From Galeruca laticollis (lineage: Eukaryota > Arthropoda > Insecta > Coleoptera > Chrysomelidae): DNA of 64,000 bases. The position numbers were made by a program, and so were the translations under genes. The notes beneath the pieces are model-generated. The model saw nothing but the letters and a program-made list of their open reading frames with translations. It did no database searches and was not told the DNA's origin. The stretch's first letter is position 1; every line of letters begins with the position of its first letter. The stretch lies in NCBI GenBank assembly GCA_963921935.1, contig OY998176.1, forward strand, positions 166,383,590 through 166,447,589, given 5' to 3'. Shown one piece after another: positions 33,241-43,915 of this stretch.

Positions 33241-33905
33241 CTGTCTCGGACTTGGAAACAGCTAGCGCAGAGCCCCGCATGCAGATGTAAGGGGTTCAAT
33301 ACAATGGAAATCCCCCGGGGCTCCAAGGTCGAAACCAGTAAGGACTATTCTTCTATATAGCCACGCATTCTTCGTCCTGGTTTCCTACCTTGACTTTAGG
33401 TTTTTAATGAGGTTGTCTCCTCTTGGTCCGGGCAGTAAAGCCAAGACCCCCCCCCCCCATCCTACTGGCCCGCGAGACTTGACCACAGACAGCCAGGAGA
33501 CATTGGTATAACAGGTGATTTCGAGGTAAGCTCGAAATTTCACCCGGTATCGTAACCCTATGCGCAATCCCTTAGCCACGATACTACAGCTGGGACAGGT
33601 AAAGTTGGTCCGCGGCAGGGTATTTGAGGGCTGCCAGTTGAGTTTTTTGACACAACGAGCCCCAGATATTTCCCCGCAGAACTCCTCCTCATATAAAATC
33701 ATCTCAGAGGCCCTTCTCCTATCCGTCACCTGGAGATGCGCCGGGATGGTCCTTCACCCCCTCCACATCAATAAATATCCCGACGACCAGCGACGAATTA
33801 CGTACATATCAACTGATGTGGGCCCGAATCTTATGTTATTAGACACATTTTACATACGTTCTCTTTTAGAAATTTTTTTTAATGAGTCACCTGTTGGAAT
33901 TTTAT
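33241..33905. repeat. Non-coding, GC-richer block with poly-C run
   Basis: Noticeably higher GC than its neighbours, with a 12-base C run at 33447-33458. The frames on both strands (33385-33729 minus, 33560-33907 plus) show no known domain. It could be an untranslated end of another element. The last 30 bases lead into the family B terminal repeat. Confidence 0.35.
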
Positions 33906-33975
33906 AGGATAGCTTTGAGGATGGCCTATTGGCCTAATGCGCTTAGCTGAATTTATAATACACACTCAATGTTTG
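33890..33975 (+). repeat. Penelope terminal repeat, family B, short copy
   Basis: Matches 1800-1890 in order: TTTTA(T/C)AGGA, AGCTTTGA, ATGGCCTA, GCGCTTAGCTG. Confidence 0.55.
33910..33949 (+). ncRNA. Hammerhead-like core, family B copy 2, decayed
   Basis: TAGCT, TTGAGGA (catalytic box with G8 and A9 present), GGCC-TATT-GGCC stem II, TAAT where GAAA is required, palindromic GCGC, TT, AGCTG. The lesion differs from that of the copy at 1828, where GAAA is intact but G8 is lost. Confidence 0.5.
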
Positions 33976-34247
33976 TCGTTTCATCCATTCAATGTACTGA
34001 AAATGTCCAATTAGGTTCTTGTTCTGTAGAACTACAATTGAAATGAGAGAAAATGAAGTTGTCATTCTCATTTCATAACCGCTCCTCGAGAAATGCTCTT
34101 TGTGTCGTTTCCTGTATTGAATCAGCCCAGTATGAAATATAATGTTATCATAGTAAAAAGTAGTCAAAAAGATAAAGTTCAATATTGAAGACATTTTGTC
34201 TTGTTACTTCCTACATCCATATTGAATATAATGTGAGAATAGTAGTT

Positions 34248-34342
34248 TGTACAACAAGTGTGCAAAGCGTTACTTTTCCCACGAGCGCAGAAGTAAAGTG
34301 CTTTGCGTACGAGTTGTACACAATATTTTTTCTACAACTACG
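34248..34342. repeat. Imperfect stem-loop at the 3' flank of the Crypton
   Basis: GTACAAC...GCAAAGCG...ACTTTTCCCAC (34250-34284) is mirrored imperfectly by GCTTTGCGTAC...GTTGTAC (34300-34320), then TTTTTTCTACAACTAC. The ACTTTTCCCAC word recurs at 35928-35938 on the other side of the Crypton, and GTAGTTGTAGAAAAAA at 36029-36044. Confidence 0.5.
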
Positions 34343-34436
34343 TTTATTAATGAAAGAGCAAAGTAACTTATATATGTATTTTATTTAACTTGAACAGAAC
34401 GAATTTAAGAAATGAACACAGAATATAGAAATTTAG

Positions 34437-35786
34437 TTAAAAGTTGATAGTAAAATTGGAACAATTTCGAATTGTTATGCCTGGTATATTATCTATTTTT
34501 GATAATAAGTTATCGTTAATGTTTGTCAACGAAGATGTTGATGCTTGTTTGTCATTAGGAATAATATAATAGGAAGTCGAAGCCCCAGGTATAATAGATT
34601 TTTCAATTTTGTTGGCAATATCAATTTTGTTTGATATCGAGTCGTCAATATATCCTTCCGCCACTGTATTCGAGCGCCATCCACCATGTCGCTTCAATGT
34701 TAATGAGTCTCCGCCTAAATTTGCTAAAATTTCCGTGTTGGTAATTAAGAAATATCCTCTTCTCATTTGTATTTTGTGGACGCAGACGTGCATATTTTTT
34801 GTATAAATCATAGAATTTTCCAACTACAGTAAATGTACGTGGTATTTTTGTCTTAGTTATTGGAACAGTAACCAATAAGGCTTCTTGTAAATCTTTTACG
34901 TTATCAATAGTTAATTTCCATAATTCTCCCCTTCGACATGCTCCGGCTAATCCAAAAGCCATGACAACCTACAAGTAAATTTGTGATTGAAATTAAAATT
35001 TTAATTTAGTCCCAAAATTAGAGTAAAAAGATTAAATTAATTGCAAATATATAAAAAAGTCAACAGGATTTGAACCCGGGCCTGTTCGTTCCAATGCTGA
35101 TGTGTTTTCCGCTAAGCTATCGCGGCAACAATTATGAAATACTGTATTTAGGTCTTTCCGCTGTTTTATTTTTTTTCAAGTATGTTATTTCGATTTTTCT
35201 ATATTATGAAGTACATTGGTTACTAAATAATAATATATTGAATAACTAAATATAATCTTTAAAATTATGACTTACTTTGACGAGTAGATAGATATTGTCT
35301 GGCGCTTCTTCTAAAAATTTATGGATTTCAGCAGATGTCAATGTAAGGGATTTTTTAGTCACAGCTTTTTTCGTTTCGCTTTTTTAAATATGCTCGAAGT
35401 TTTGTATACTTTGAAGCATCTATGTTATCTTTGATACTTATGTGGCTCCTTATCATTGAATATATAGACCACAGTCTAGACGGTTTGAAGTTTGCAGAAA
35501 TTTCTTGAAAATAAGCCGGCAAAACATTTTCTGAGAATGATTTAATATTGTTTATTTCCCTCCAGTTCATAAATTTGCTGTATTGTTTTTGATATTTGTT
35601 TTTTGAAACTCCAGGTAACAAATTTTCGATTGAATTTTGAGCCTTTTCGATAATATCTGGAGGAGTATTCTCAATATCGGAATTCGATAACTCGAGAGAT
35701 AAATTAAGATCTCGGTTCATAGTTCGTAAAATAATGGGTAATAAATGAATTTGTTTATAATCTATAATCAATAAACTGAAATACAT
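34437..35786 (-). pseudogene. Crypton tyrosine recombinase, two exons
   Basis: Exon 1 (35786-35272) encodes the N-terminal core-binding region (LLPGVSKNKYQKQYSKFMNW, PSRLWSIYSMIRSHI) and ends LEEAPDNIYLLVK at a GTAAGT donor; exon 2 starts at about 34970 after a TTGTAG acceptor. Exon 2 reads MAFGLAGACRRGELWKLTI, with the catalytic Arg, then TKTKIPRTFTVVG. A frame change follows, and the segment that should carry the H-x-x-R box is missing: KRIFLNYQHG joins directly to GGDSLTLKRHGGW, followed by AEGYIDDS with the nucleophile Tyr. There is also a stop in exon 1 at 35355. Cryptons integrate by site-specific recombination; this copy lacks a full catalytic set. Confidence 0.8.
35053..35130 (-). ncRNA. 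tRNA-like sequence with pol III A and B boxes, inside the Crypton intron
   Basis: On the minus strand TAGCTTAGCGG (35119-35109) matches the A box and GGTTCAAATCC (35076-35066) the B box, 32 bases apart, and a T6 terminator follows (35058-35053). An ACAGG/CCTGT pair can form a T-arm-like stem, but a normal acceptor stem and cloverleaf cannot be drawn, so it is a tRNA pseudogene or a SINE head rather than a working tRNA gene. Confidence 0.55.
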
Positions 35787-35799
35787 ATTCTAAATAAGA

Positions 35800-36160
35800 G
35801 TTTACTTACAGAATTTTTAGTTTAAATTTAAAATTTGAACACCCAGAAATCCACTATAAAGTATTGTCAAAAAAATTTGACATTGACATTTCCGTGCGGG
35901 AAAGTACCATAACGTGTACTTTTCCCACACTCCACATTATTACTTTTCTAACGGATATCAAACTAATTAAGAAAAGGCTTGCTCTGTGCATAAAAATTTG
36001 TGTAGAAAAGGGTGTTTTGCATAGTAGTTGTAGAAAAAATCACTTTTGTTCGCGAGCAGATACAAAAATGTTTTACTTGGACTTAAAAATCTATGAACAA
36101 TGAAATAAAACCATTTAATTCGTTCAAAACTTCATTTATTTGAACTAATGTTCAGTTTAA
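35800..36160. other. Non-coding with a short palindrome
   Basis: GGGAAAGTAC at 35899-35908 and GTACTTTTCCC at 35926-35936 form an inverted pair. No gene is recognised. Confidence 0.45.
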
Positions 36161-36167
36161 ACTGGTT

Positions 36168-36204
36168 GACGCGTTTCACTAACACAGTAGCTTTCTCAAA
36201 ACGA
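36168..36204 (-). ncRNA. Possible hammerhead-like remnant
   Basis: On the minus strand: TTGAGAA, a weak CTA/TAG stem, GAAA, palindromic CGCG, TC. The order fits the Penelope-type motif, but G8 is lost and stem II is poor. Confidence 0.3.
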
Positions 36205-36212
36205 ACCGGGGT

Positions 36213-38278
36213 TCATGGCCTCTAGAAAATATGACTCGGGCAATAAACACCGTCTTAGAGGCAAAGTCAATCAAAATAATGAGAAATTGGAAAGACATGC
36301 CGTTTTTAACTCTGCCCAGAAGGACGAACTGTGCAATCATATAATTAAAATGTCGAAGTTGTTTTATGGAACGTCGAGACGTGAAGTTATAAAAATCGAT
36401 TATAAATATGTGGAAGCCAAGTATATCCCGAATAATTTCAACAAGGATAAAAAAATATGTGGTAATGACTGATACTATGGGTTTTTGAAAAGACACCCTA
36501 ACATATCTCTGAGAAAGCCAGAGAACACGTTATTGAACAGGGTAAAAGTGTTCAACAAGAGATAAGTAGACTTATTTTTCTCTAACTTGTCTGGAGCCTT
36601 CGAGGACTATCATTATCCTGCTAATCGTATTTATAATGCTGACGGAACCGGCAGAACTCCTGTGCACATTTCTGGAAAAATTTTGGCATTTAAAGGACAA
36701 CGACAAGTTGGTGCCATTACAATTGGAGAACGGGGAAAGTTGGTAACCGTCCTTTGTTCAGTGAGTGCTGCGGGAGAATATGTTCCCCGTCATGTCCATT
36801 TTCGGGAGGGGTAGAATGAAATATGAGCCCACAAAAAATGTCCCAACAAATGCTCTCTATAGTTTCAAAGGATGGCTGGATCAACGAAGACCTCTTTTTT
36901 GAATGGATTCAGCATTTTGCCAGGTATACTAAATGTTCAGTCACGGACAAAATGTTATCATTATTAGATAACTATAACAGTTACTGTACACTGAAAGTGT
37001 ACAATTTCAGCAAGAAGAATGGTATAACCATAGTAACCTTACCACTTCACACATCCCATCGACTACAACCACACGATGTTTGCTTTTTTGGGCCATTGAA
37101 AACCGCATACAATCGCGAGTGTGATTCCTTTCTTGAATAAGAAAACTATCAAAAGATTGACAAGTCAGATATTGCCAAGTTGTTCAAAAAGGCCTACAGC
37201 AACAATTGAAAAAGGTCTAATAGGATTTGAGGCAACAGTGATTTTTCCAATTAACAAAGATGTAATAAATAAGGAAGAATTTATCACTACTGAAGAAACC
37301 ATGATAGAGGGAGAGGAACAACATAGACAAGATGGCAACAAAAAAAGGGGATAGTGTAAAACAAAGTAGGAACTAAGGATAAAAGAGCAAATAAAATGAC
37401 AAAAATAATAAAAGATACTGTCAAGGAAAACATATCAAGTAAAGACTTGGCAGAAGCTGGTACATCGAGATTTTCAGGATAAATAAACGGTTTTAAAAAT
37501 TAAAACTAACTTTTCCTGAACAATATTCAATCATGAAATTGTTGGCTTTTTGCACTCCGGATGCTGTATCGACATGAAACGAAAAGTGGCCGACGATAAC
37601 GACGACGACATACACACAGGATTTTTTTTTCTAAAAACTGTTTTTTCGTGTTGTTATACATGAAAAACGTGAAAATTACTCAAAATTTTCTTCCAAAATT
37701 CCAACTTTTTTTGGAGTAGCTAAACCAATACTTTTCTCGCATATTAGATAGGTTGGGCGAAAAAGTGAAAACTATCAATAAAATGTCAAACGATTTTGAT
37801 ACCGATAGTGAATGAGACGCTAGTGGAGTTTACTGTATAGATTAGGATAGCGATAATGACTATATGATGAAAAGCGTGATAGTGAATATGCCATTTGAAG
37901 ACCTTCAGCCCACTCCCCCGTCTTTAAGGTCCAGTCAGGAAAAGGGCAAGAAAACACATTCTCAATTATTTACCGTGACACCAAATAAAGAAGTATTAGA
38001 GAAAAAAGAAGACGCAAAATTGAAAAAAAAAGCAACTGGCGAAATCAAAAGGAACAAAACGAAAGTTAGTGAGAGATGACGAACCGGGGAAAGTCAAGGA
38101 CAGCCAAACAGATAACAGAGGCATTTGGAAGAGGCCACAGACCCTTGCATCGTATGCGAGGAATTCGGCAAGGACAATGAGAGGTTGGTGACCTGCCCTT
38201 GTGGAAAATCATCACATGCCGAATGTGAAGGCGTGGAGATCACCCAAGTGTATATCTGTCATTTTTGTCAGCCATAAA
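36213..38278 (+). pseudogene. pogo-family transposase with C-terminal PHD-like finger
   Basis: Blocks in order, across several stops and shifts: an N-terminal CENP-B/HTH-type region; RIYNADGTGRT (first Asp kept, usual DET changed to DGT), KGQRQVGAITIGERGKLVTVL, MLSLLDNYNSY (second Asp), LPLHTSHRLQPHDVCFFGPLK (third Asp), then an acidic/lysine-rich tail. At 38140-38278 CIVCEEF...TCPCGKSSHAECEG...ICHFC forms a PHD-like zinc finger, a known C-terminal addition in pogo-type transposases. The coding region is interrupted at 37481-37800 by a dispersed repeat. DNA-transposon cut-and-paste function is inferred from family; this copy is dead. Confidence 0.8.
37481..37800 (+). repeat. Dispersed repeat R, copy 1 (inserted in the pogo element)
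   Basis: Begins AATAAACGG-TTTAAAAATTAAAAC and contains CTCCGGATGCTGTATCGACA, GGCCGACGATAACGACGACG and a TTTCTCGCATATTAGATAGG-like end. Related copies: 38565-38905, 42075-42145 (5' end only) and 49215-49755 (minus). Confidence 0.7.
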
Positions 38279-38564
38279 TCACTTCCCCAGCTTTCATGTT
38301 ATATGTTTAAAGTTACCATGCATGTTTGACATCTTTGTTCCATTGATAGTATGGTCGATATTACTCTAATAAGTAGGGTAATACCCATCAATTTCATTTT
38401 GTAATGTTTTTGAAATACATTTTTTTATTTTGTTTAATATCTATGTTTCCGCCTTTTCTTAGTTTTCTATAATGGTACTTTGTTAAATATTGCACAAAAT
38501 AAGTTTTAAGTTCTAGCTTTCTCCATATTTATTAATTATTTGCCTTAAGTGGTCGGTATTCCCC

Positions 38565-38905
38565 ACATTTCCCCTACTACAAGTATCATATCACCCGTTG
38601 AACTGGTGAGCTAAAAATCAAAATCAATAGGGATCATCTGTGAGATGTCCTGAGCCATACCCAATCATAAACTTGGTGACTTTATGCACTCCGGAGATCT
38701 TAACGTGTTCACAAGATATAATTACAGAAAGTAGCCGACGACAACGACGACGACATACACACACGATTTTTTCCCTGAAAACCCTTTTTTCGAGTTTTTC
38801 TACCAGTAAAACATAACAATAATTTAAAAAAATCGAAAATTCTAACTGTTTTTGGGGTAAACCAATATTTTTCTCGCATCGAAGATAGGGTTGGCGGAAT
38901 AGTAA
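38565..38905 (+). repeat. Dispersed repeat R, copy 2
   Basis: Contains the GTAGCCGACGACAACGACG and CTCGCATCGAAGATAGGGTTGG blocks and an upstream part (TGGTGAGCT-AAAATCAA, CTGTGAGATGTCCTGA) shared with the 49215-49755 copy. The BEL-like insertion starts just after it. Confidence 0.7.
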
Positions 38906-38920
38906 TAATAGAAATTGTTG

Positions 38921-39225
38921 TGTTTGCTCTATAACTAATTTTATCAAAATAAGTTACCGTGGAAACATCTCGTTTACGAAAGCCAACTTGCTCAGACTGA
39001 TATAAATGTCAACGAGATAGTTATTAGAAAACGTTAGAAAAGGAAAAAATTCATCAATTGGTGCGTAGCCCATTTTAAAAATTGTGTATTTGAAAGACAA
39101 ATAATTGTTTCAATGAATAATTAATTTAGTCGAGTGTATTAGTGATTAGCAGCCATTCTCAAAACCAGGGATAGTCAAAGGGAACGAAAAGCTTGAATAT
39201 AATCTGTAAGCATCGTAATCCTATA
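38921..39225 (+). repeat. 5' LTR of the BEL/Pao remnant
   Basis: Shares with the 3' copy the words CAACGAGA-AGTT, GAGTGTATTAGTGATT and ATAATCTGTAAGCATCGTAA. No clear primer binding site follows. Confidence 0.65.
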
Positions 39226-39479
39226 TTTGATGATCCTTCGATTCAACGGATGGTTATAAAGAAGATACAAAGTTGAAATGACGAGGAAATACATAAGCGA
39301 GTGAGTCAGATACATTTATTATACGATTGCATTCTGTTTGAGCTAATAGAGGTAGATATTCTCGTCATTTGAAAATTTAATTTTAATTTTCCTACCGTTG
39401 TAGGAGAATACATAACATACATATCATTATTTGAATATTTGCCGACGTTGATTTCGGAGCAACTCTGCCAGTGGTTAGT

Positions 39480-39896
39480 TGCCGTGTGGATTGAGTAGCT
39501 CGGTAGCGCCACTGCCGGTCCCAAGCCCGGACAAAAGAGGAGGGTCCCTAGGCCAGGCTAGCAAACTACCTAGGAGAAAAAACACAAAGCTAATAGAACC
39601 GAAACTTCGCCTCGGAAGAGGATTGGATTGAGGGTGACGACCAATGCTGGAAAAGGGATAAAGAATTGGAAAAAAGGGACATTATAGATCGAGACAGGAG
39701 TGAGGATATCAGAAGAGCAAGTAAAATTGATAATATCAGTGAATGGATCCTGCAAAGAAAGAGAAAATGGAATGAGCATATTAGCCGCATGACATCCGAC
39801 AGATTTGTGAAGATAACATGGGATAAGTCACCAATGGGACGAAGAAACATCGGAAGACCCCGCAAACGATGGAGTGACAATCTTACAGTGGACTAA
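39480..39896 (+). pseudogene. LINE ORF2 C-terminus
   Basis: The frame 39666-39896 reads RRASKIDNISEWILQRKRKWNEHISRM, then PMGRRNIGRPRKRWSD, the (K/R)-W-x-H-x-x-R-M ... IGRP-KRW ending typical of RTE/craniofacial-type LINE ORF2 proteins. The preceding 39490-39560 block (GCCACTGCCGGTCCCAAGCC) is a wording found in non-coding ends of insect repeats. RT itself is absent. Confidence 0.65.
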
Positions 39897-40051
39897 AGAG
39901 AACAAAGGGGTGAAGAAAAACAAGCAAATTCTGCTTACCTATAAGGAAGAAGAAGAAGATTTCGGTGCCTAAAGAAGTATCGTTTGTCCAGTGATAGCGT
40001 ACTGATTATATTAATTATATTTATATTTTTCTCCCCAATTAATTAATAAAA

Positions 40052-40990
40052 ATGGCTAACGAAGCCAGACGAGCTGAGCAAGAACAAGAATTTAATTTGA
40101 TAATTTCTCGGTTTAAAAGATTTGTTGCTGATTCAAAAAATGCCTCAAAAACCACAGAAATTTCAACTCGCATGCAAAGAATGGAAATCATCTTTGACTA
40201 ATTTAACAAGGTTCAGACTAGAATAGGAGAATATGATGATTCCGAGCAAAATCTCTCTGAACGAGTCACCTTTGAACACGATTATTATGAAACGGTAGAA
40301 AGAGCAAAGGAATTAGTTGAGCAATTTACCAATCAATCTCAAAACGCTTTAATAATTCCACAACAAAACAATTCAGACCCCAATATTCAATCTTTTTCTA
40401 AACAGTCATTTATTGTTAAATTGCCTCCTTTATCATTGCCAGAATTTGATGGCAGTTATGATGAATGGTTAACGTTTCATGACTCATTTTTTGCTTACAC
40501 TCATAACAATCTTAATCTAGAAAACATAAAAAAAATGTTATTACCTTCAAACAAGCTTGAAAAAGAAGCCATAAAAAGTATAAAGTATCTGGAGGTAACA
40601 GATTCCAAATATATTGTAGCTTGGGAATTGTGAAAGGAGAGATATCAAAATGAAAAATTCATAATAAAAACCCATATAAAACAAATCTTTGATTTGCCAA
40701 ATATATGTAGAGATTCCTGTGAATCTCTACGATTTTTTGTGGATAGTTTACAAAAACAATATCGTGTTCTGCGTAACTTAAAGGAGCCAGTAGAACAATG
40801 GAGTACAATCTTAATCCATTTATTACTTTCCAAATTAGATATAAATTCAAAGAAAGAGTGGTAAATTGCAACCAAAGATGTAGTGTCACCAACCTCATAA
40901 AAATTCATTCAATTTTTGATTGATAGACGTCAAATTCTTGAATCTATCGACAGTGAATACTTACACAAAACTACTTCCTCAAATAAAATT
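40052..40990 (+). pseudogene. BEL/Pao gag
   Basis: From the ATG at 40052 the frame reads through stops at 40199, 40631 and 40862. The coiled-coil N-terminus is followed by LPPLSLPEFDGSYDEWLTFH, the L-P-x-F-x-G-x-W-F-x-D/H block of Pao gag (DUF1759 region), then YIVAWEL, ERYQNEKFII, HIKQIFDLP and LHLLLSKLD-like segments. No zinc knuckle, protease or RT follows before the 3' LTR. Confidence 0.8.
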
Positions 40991-41183
40991 ACTTATCACA
41001 AATACGGTTCAACAAAGATACAGAATAGCATTTCAACAATGCTTCTATCTTGAATTTTTTCCAAAGCAGACCACTGAATTGATTATTGCATGATTTCTTG
41101 AAGTTAACAATTTCAAATCGAATATATAGAATACGTAAACTTAAGGCTTGTACTAATTGCCTTCGACTGAGGCATACAATTTC

Positions 41184-41476
41184 TGTTTGCTACGGAAAAG
41201 CAGAAGTTACCATGGAAACGACTCGTTTACGGAAGTAAACATGCACAAACTGATAGAAACGTCAACGAGACAGTTTATAGAAAACGTAAGAAAACGAAAA
41301 GAATTATCAATTGGCGCGCAGAGCATTTACAAATTGTATATTTAAAATACAAATAATTGTTTTAATAAATAATTAATTCAGCCGAGTGTATTAGTGATTG
41401 GCAGCCATTATCAAAACCAGCGATATTCAAAGGAAACGAAAGTTTGAATATAATCTGTAAGCATCGTAATCCTACA
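41184..41476 (+). repeat. 3' LTR of the BEL/Pao remnant
   Basis: 293 bp, TGTTTGCTAC...CCTACA; see the 5' copy. Confidence 0.65.
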
Positions 41477-41489
41477 GAAATTGTTGCAC

Positions 41490-43140
41490 AATGTGACACA
41501 TTTGGGTTACGTAATTATTGTATCCTTGATTGAGTATAATTATTTTTTCTAGTCGGCATAAACCACCTTTGCCCTATATTGTTGACCAAACAGCGGTTAC
41601 ATCACAACGCGGACTACGATATTTAGTTGCTGTTAATCGGACATATGTCAGCCTTGTGTGTCCAATTCGTACCTAGTGTAGGAGGCATAACTTGGTTTCA
41701 CCTGGATAATTTAGTCAACTCTGTGTTAATTTAATTTCATGACGTTCAAATTAGTTCACGTGAGTGATGAAACGTGTCAGATTGAGATCACAATAATAAA
41801 CTTGGTGTCTTGGAGTAAGTGGAATGATTTGAAAAAGGAAATTAAAGACTTTTCTTACAAAAATTTAACGGGATATTATAAATTCTCTATAATTAAACAA
41901 TGTTGTTTTATGAAATTATATTAGGAGCTAGCATAAAATTTCACTAATAATATCTCTAAAACGAATCATTTAACATAGTGAATAATTACTGTTATAGATA
42001 TTAAAAATAAATTGTCTTCGCGAAACCTAAGCTTCAATAGTCCATCCCATTCTTTGTTACGCGACTTAATTATTCTAATAATAAACGGGTTTAAAAATTA
42101 AAACTAACTTTTCCGCACTCATACACTGCGGAGGCTGTATCATGCTGACAAAGAGAACTTTTCCCAAAAATGATCAGAAATGGGGTAGGGGAGGGTCTGG
42201 AACAGTGGACTTCTTTTTTTATAAATGATGAACCATTGAAAATATTAATTTTTTTGGAAAGGTGATACCATACACTAGTTTTATGGAGCTTTTGTCATCA
42301 TAACAATCTAATACTTAATCTTTAAAAAGGCATTTTATCAGAAAAACAGTAGATTTTAAAAACGTTTACAAGGTGGCCACTATACCGTCATTGATGGTAC
42401 AGTGGCCATCTCTGAATAGGACACTGGTCACATCTCAAATAGAATCAATATCGGTCAGAAAAATGCTATTCATTTCATAAAAAGTATATTACGGACTTAG
42501 TTTACATTGTACAAAGACAAATCTATAGGAAAAGAGAAAAGATTAGCCGTTCATGATGTTCCTACGAGTTTTTCAGGTTGCATCAAATGAAGAATAACGT
42601 CATGGGCTGGAACGGTCAATATGTCTGGAACATTTGGATATATAAAATTGCTTTCGTTGCTGCTCAGAAACATTATATTGAACTAATAATTGACTAACTT
42701 GTTCAATATGCGACCAACATAATAAATAACTGTATGTTTTTCGTCGGAAACTTGAGTAATACAAGAGAGTCTTCAGTTATTGTTGACAGATCATTCATTA
42801 GGAGGTTATCTTCTTCTTCTGGGACCGGCCTTCCGGAAAATGTATAATCACGTACATGAAGGGAAGTATATAATTTTGAAATCATATTATATCGAAGTTA
42901 AAAATATGAAAAAAATTACACAGGATAAATTTAAATAACACCAGATAAAACTAATAATAAGAAAAGGAAGACAAGTATTAATTGTCGGGCCAACGTGCTA
43001 TAAATAAACATCAGTTGCTTCTTATTAACTTTGAAAACCAGTAACAGAAATTATAGTCGACTTAGTGTCATTTAGGTACAGTTAGATCTCACATTTTATT
43101 GAAATGTCATCAGCCTTTCTTCTCCTCCTAACATATTCCA
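41490..43140. other. Unassigned stretch with repeat R 5' end and a hairpin
   Basis: 42075-42145 matches the start of repeat R. 42374-42386 and 42396-42408 are a 13-bp inverted pair with one mismatch (TGGCCACT(A/G)TACC) around a 9-base loop. Otherwise no gene is seen. Confidence 0.45.
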
Positions 43141-43262
43141 GATTACTTTGAAAGAACCCTGTATATACTTTTCTAGATTTTTGCTTTGTTCACCAGCACT
43201 AATCCATTGTTTGGAAAGAAACTATATCGTATTATTTTTTGTATGTTGGTCAATAACAAAAT

Positions 43263-43739
43263 TTGAAATCTGCAATAACAAAATGTTTTCGATATTTGAA
43301 AATCGCAACAAATTTTATTTTAGATGCAGTGTTGGTTGATTTATTAACCAGTTTTATTATCTTTTGCTATAATAAAATATACTTCCTTTTTGTTTCATTC
43401 GCTTCGAAAAATTTATCGCCACCCCAAAATTCCCTTTCCGAAACAAGGAAAAATCATTCAGCAAGTAAACGGAAATCTACCAGTAATAAGAAAAGCAATA
43501 ACCAAAATTTTCACGGATGGAAGATCGCGGTTGGCGATCCGTTAAAGAAAAATCTCCGGCTGTCACAAACAGTTACTAGAAAAGTGTATGACATCTCAGC
43601 GACCGCTGCCGCTTTTGGGATAAATTCTTTCACTGATACTGTTTTTATATTTTCATGTTTTCGTATCGTTAGTCATTTATTCTTCGGGTTAGTGGCCCTG
43701 TTCTGCTTGTTGGTGACAGGCACGTCCTGCTCCTTCTAA
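43263..43739 (+). CDS. Unrecognised 158-codon frame with hydrophobic C-terminus
   Basis: Not recognised. The middle is basic and Ser/Asn-rich (SETRKNHSASKRKSTSNKKS), followed by a compact segment GWKIAVGDPLKKNLRLSQTV and a hydrophobic C-terminal 40 residues that could be a membrane helix (VSHLFFGLVALFCLLVTG). The Met at 43263 is arbitrary; only the part after about 43395 looks protein-like. It may be an exon or an element ORF, or it may be chance. Confidence 0.25.
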   Translation: MKSAITKCFRYLKIATNFILDAVLVDLLTSFIIFCYNKIYFLFVSFASKNLSPPQNSLSETRKNHSASKRKSTSNKKSNNQNFHGWKIAVGDPLKKNLRLSQTVTRKVYDISATAAAFGINSFTDTVFIFSCFRIVSHLFFGLVALFCLLVTGTSCSF

Positions 43740-43915
43740 TTTTTCACAATATTAAGGGTTGTTGGTTGAAAAAAAAATCAATTCAGGACGACTACATACA
43801 ATGTGTGCACTAATTGTCGAGAGATAATGAATTCCTTTTCTGCATGAATCTATTGGAAAATTGAAATAATCATTGTTTTGATAGATTCTTGCATTAATAG
43901 CGAGAAAATCAACCG

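Larger units (their letters stand above)
38921..41476 (+). mobile_element. BEL/Pao remnant with LTRs and gag
   Basis: Direct repeats at 38921-39225 and 41184-41476 both start TGTTTGCT and end CCTA(T/C)A and match at perhaps 80 percent; they bracket a Pao-type gag. Both sides are flanked by GAAATTGTTG (38911-38920, 41477-41486), longer than the 4-6 bp usual for BEL. Pol is absent, and a LINE scrap lies between the 5' LTR and gag. Confidence 0.65.

Noticed and set aside
33241..33500. 3' LTR of Gypsy element 2
   Set aside because: I could not match any segment here to the sequence just before the primer site at 28401, so no LTR is claimed.
33385..33907. Overlapping frames on both strands, one with a CPSC motif
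   Set aside because: No domain pattern could be completed, and the GC-rich composition makes open frames likely by chance.
35053..35130. A functional tRNA gene
   Set aside because: A and B boxes and a terminator are present, but no acceptor stem or normal T-stem can be formed.
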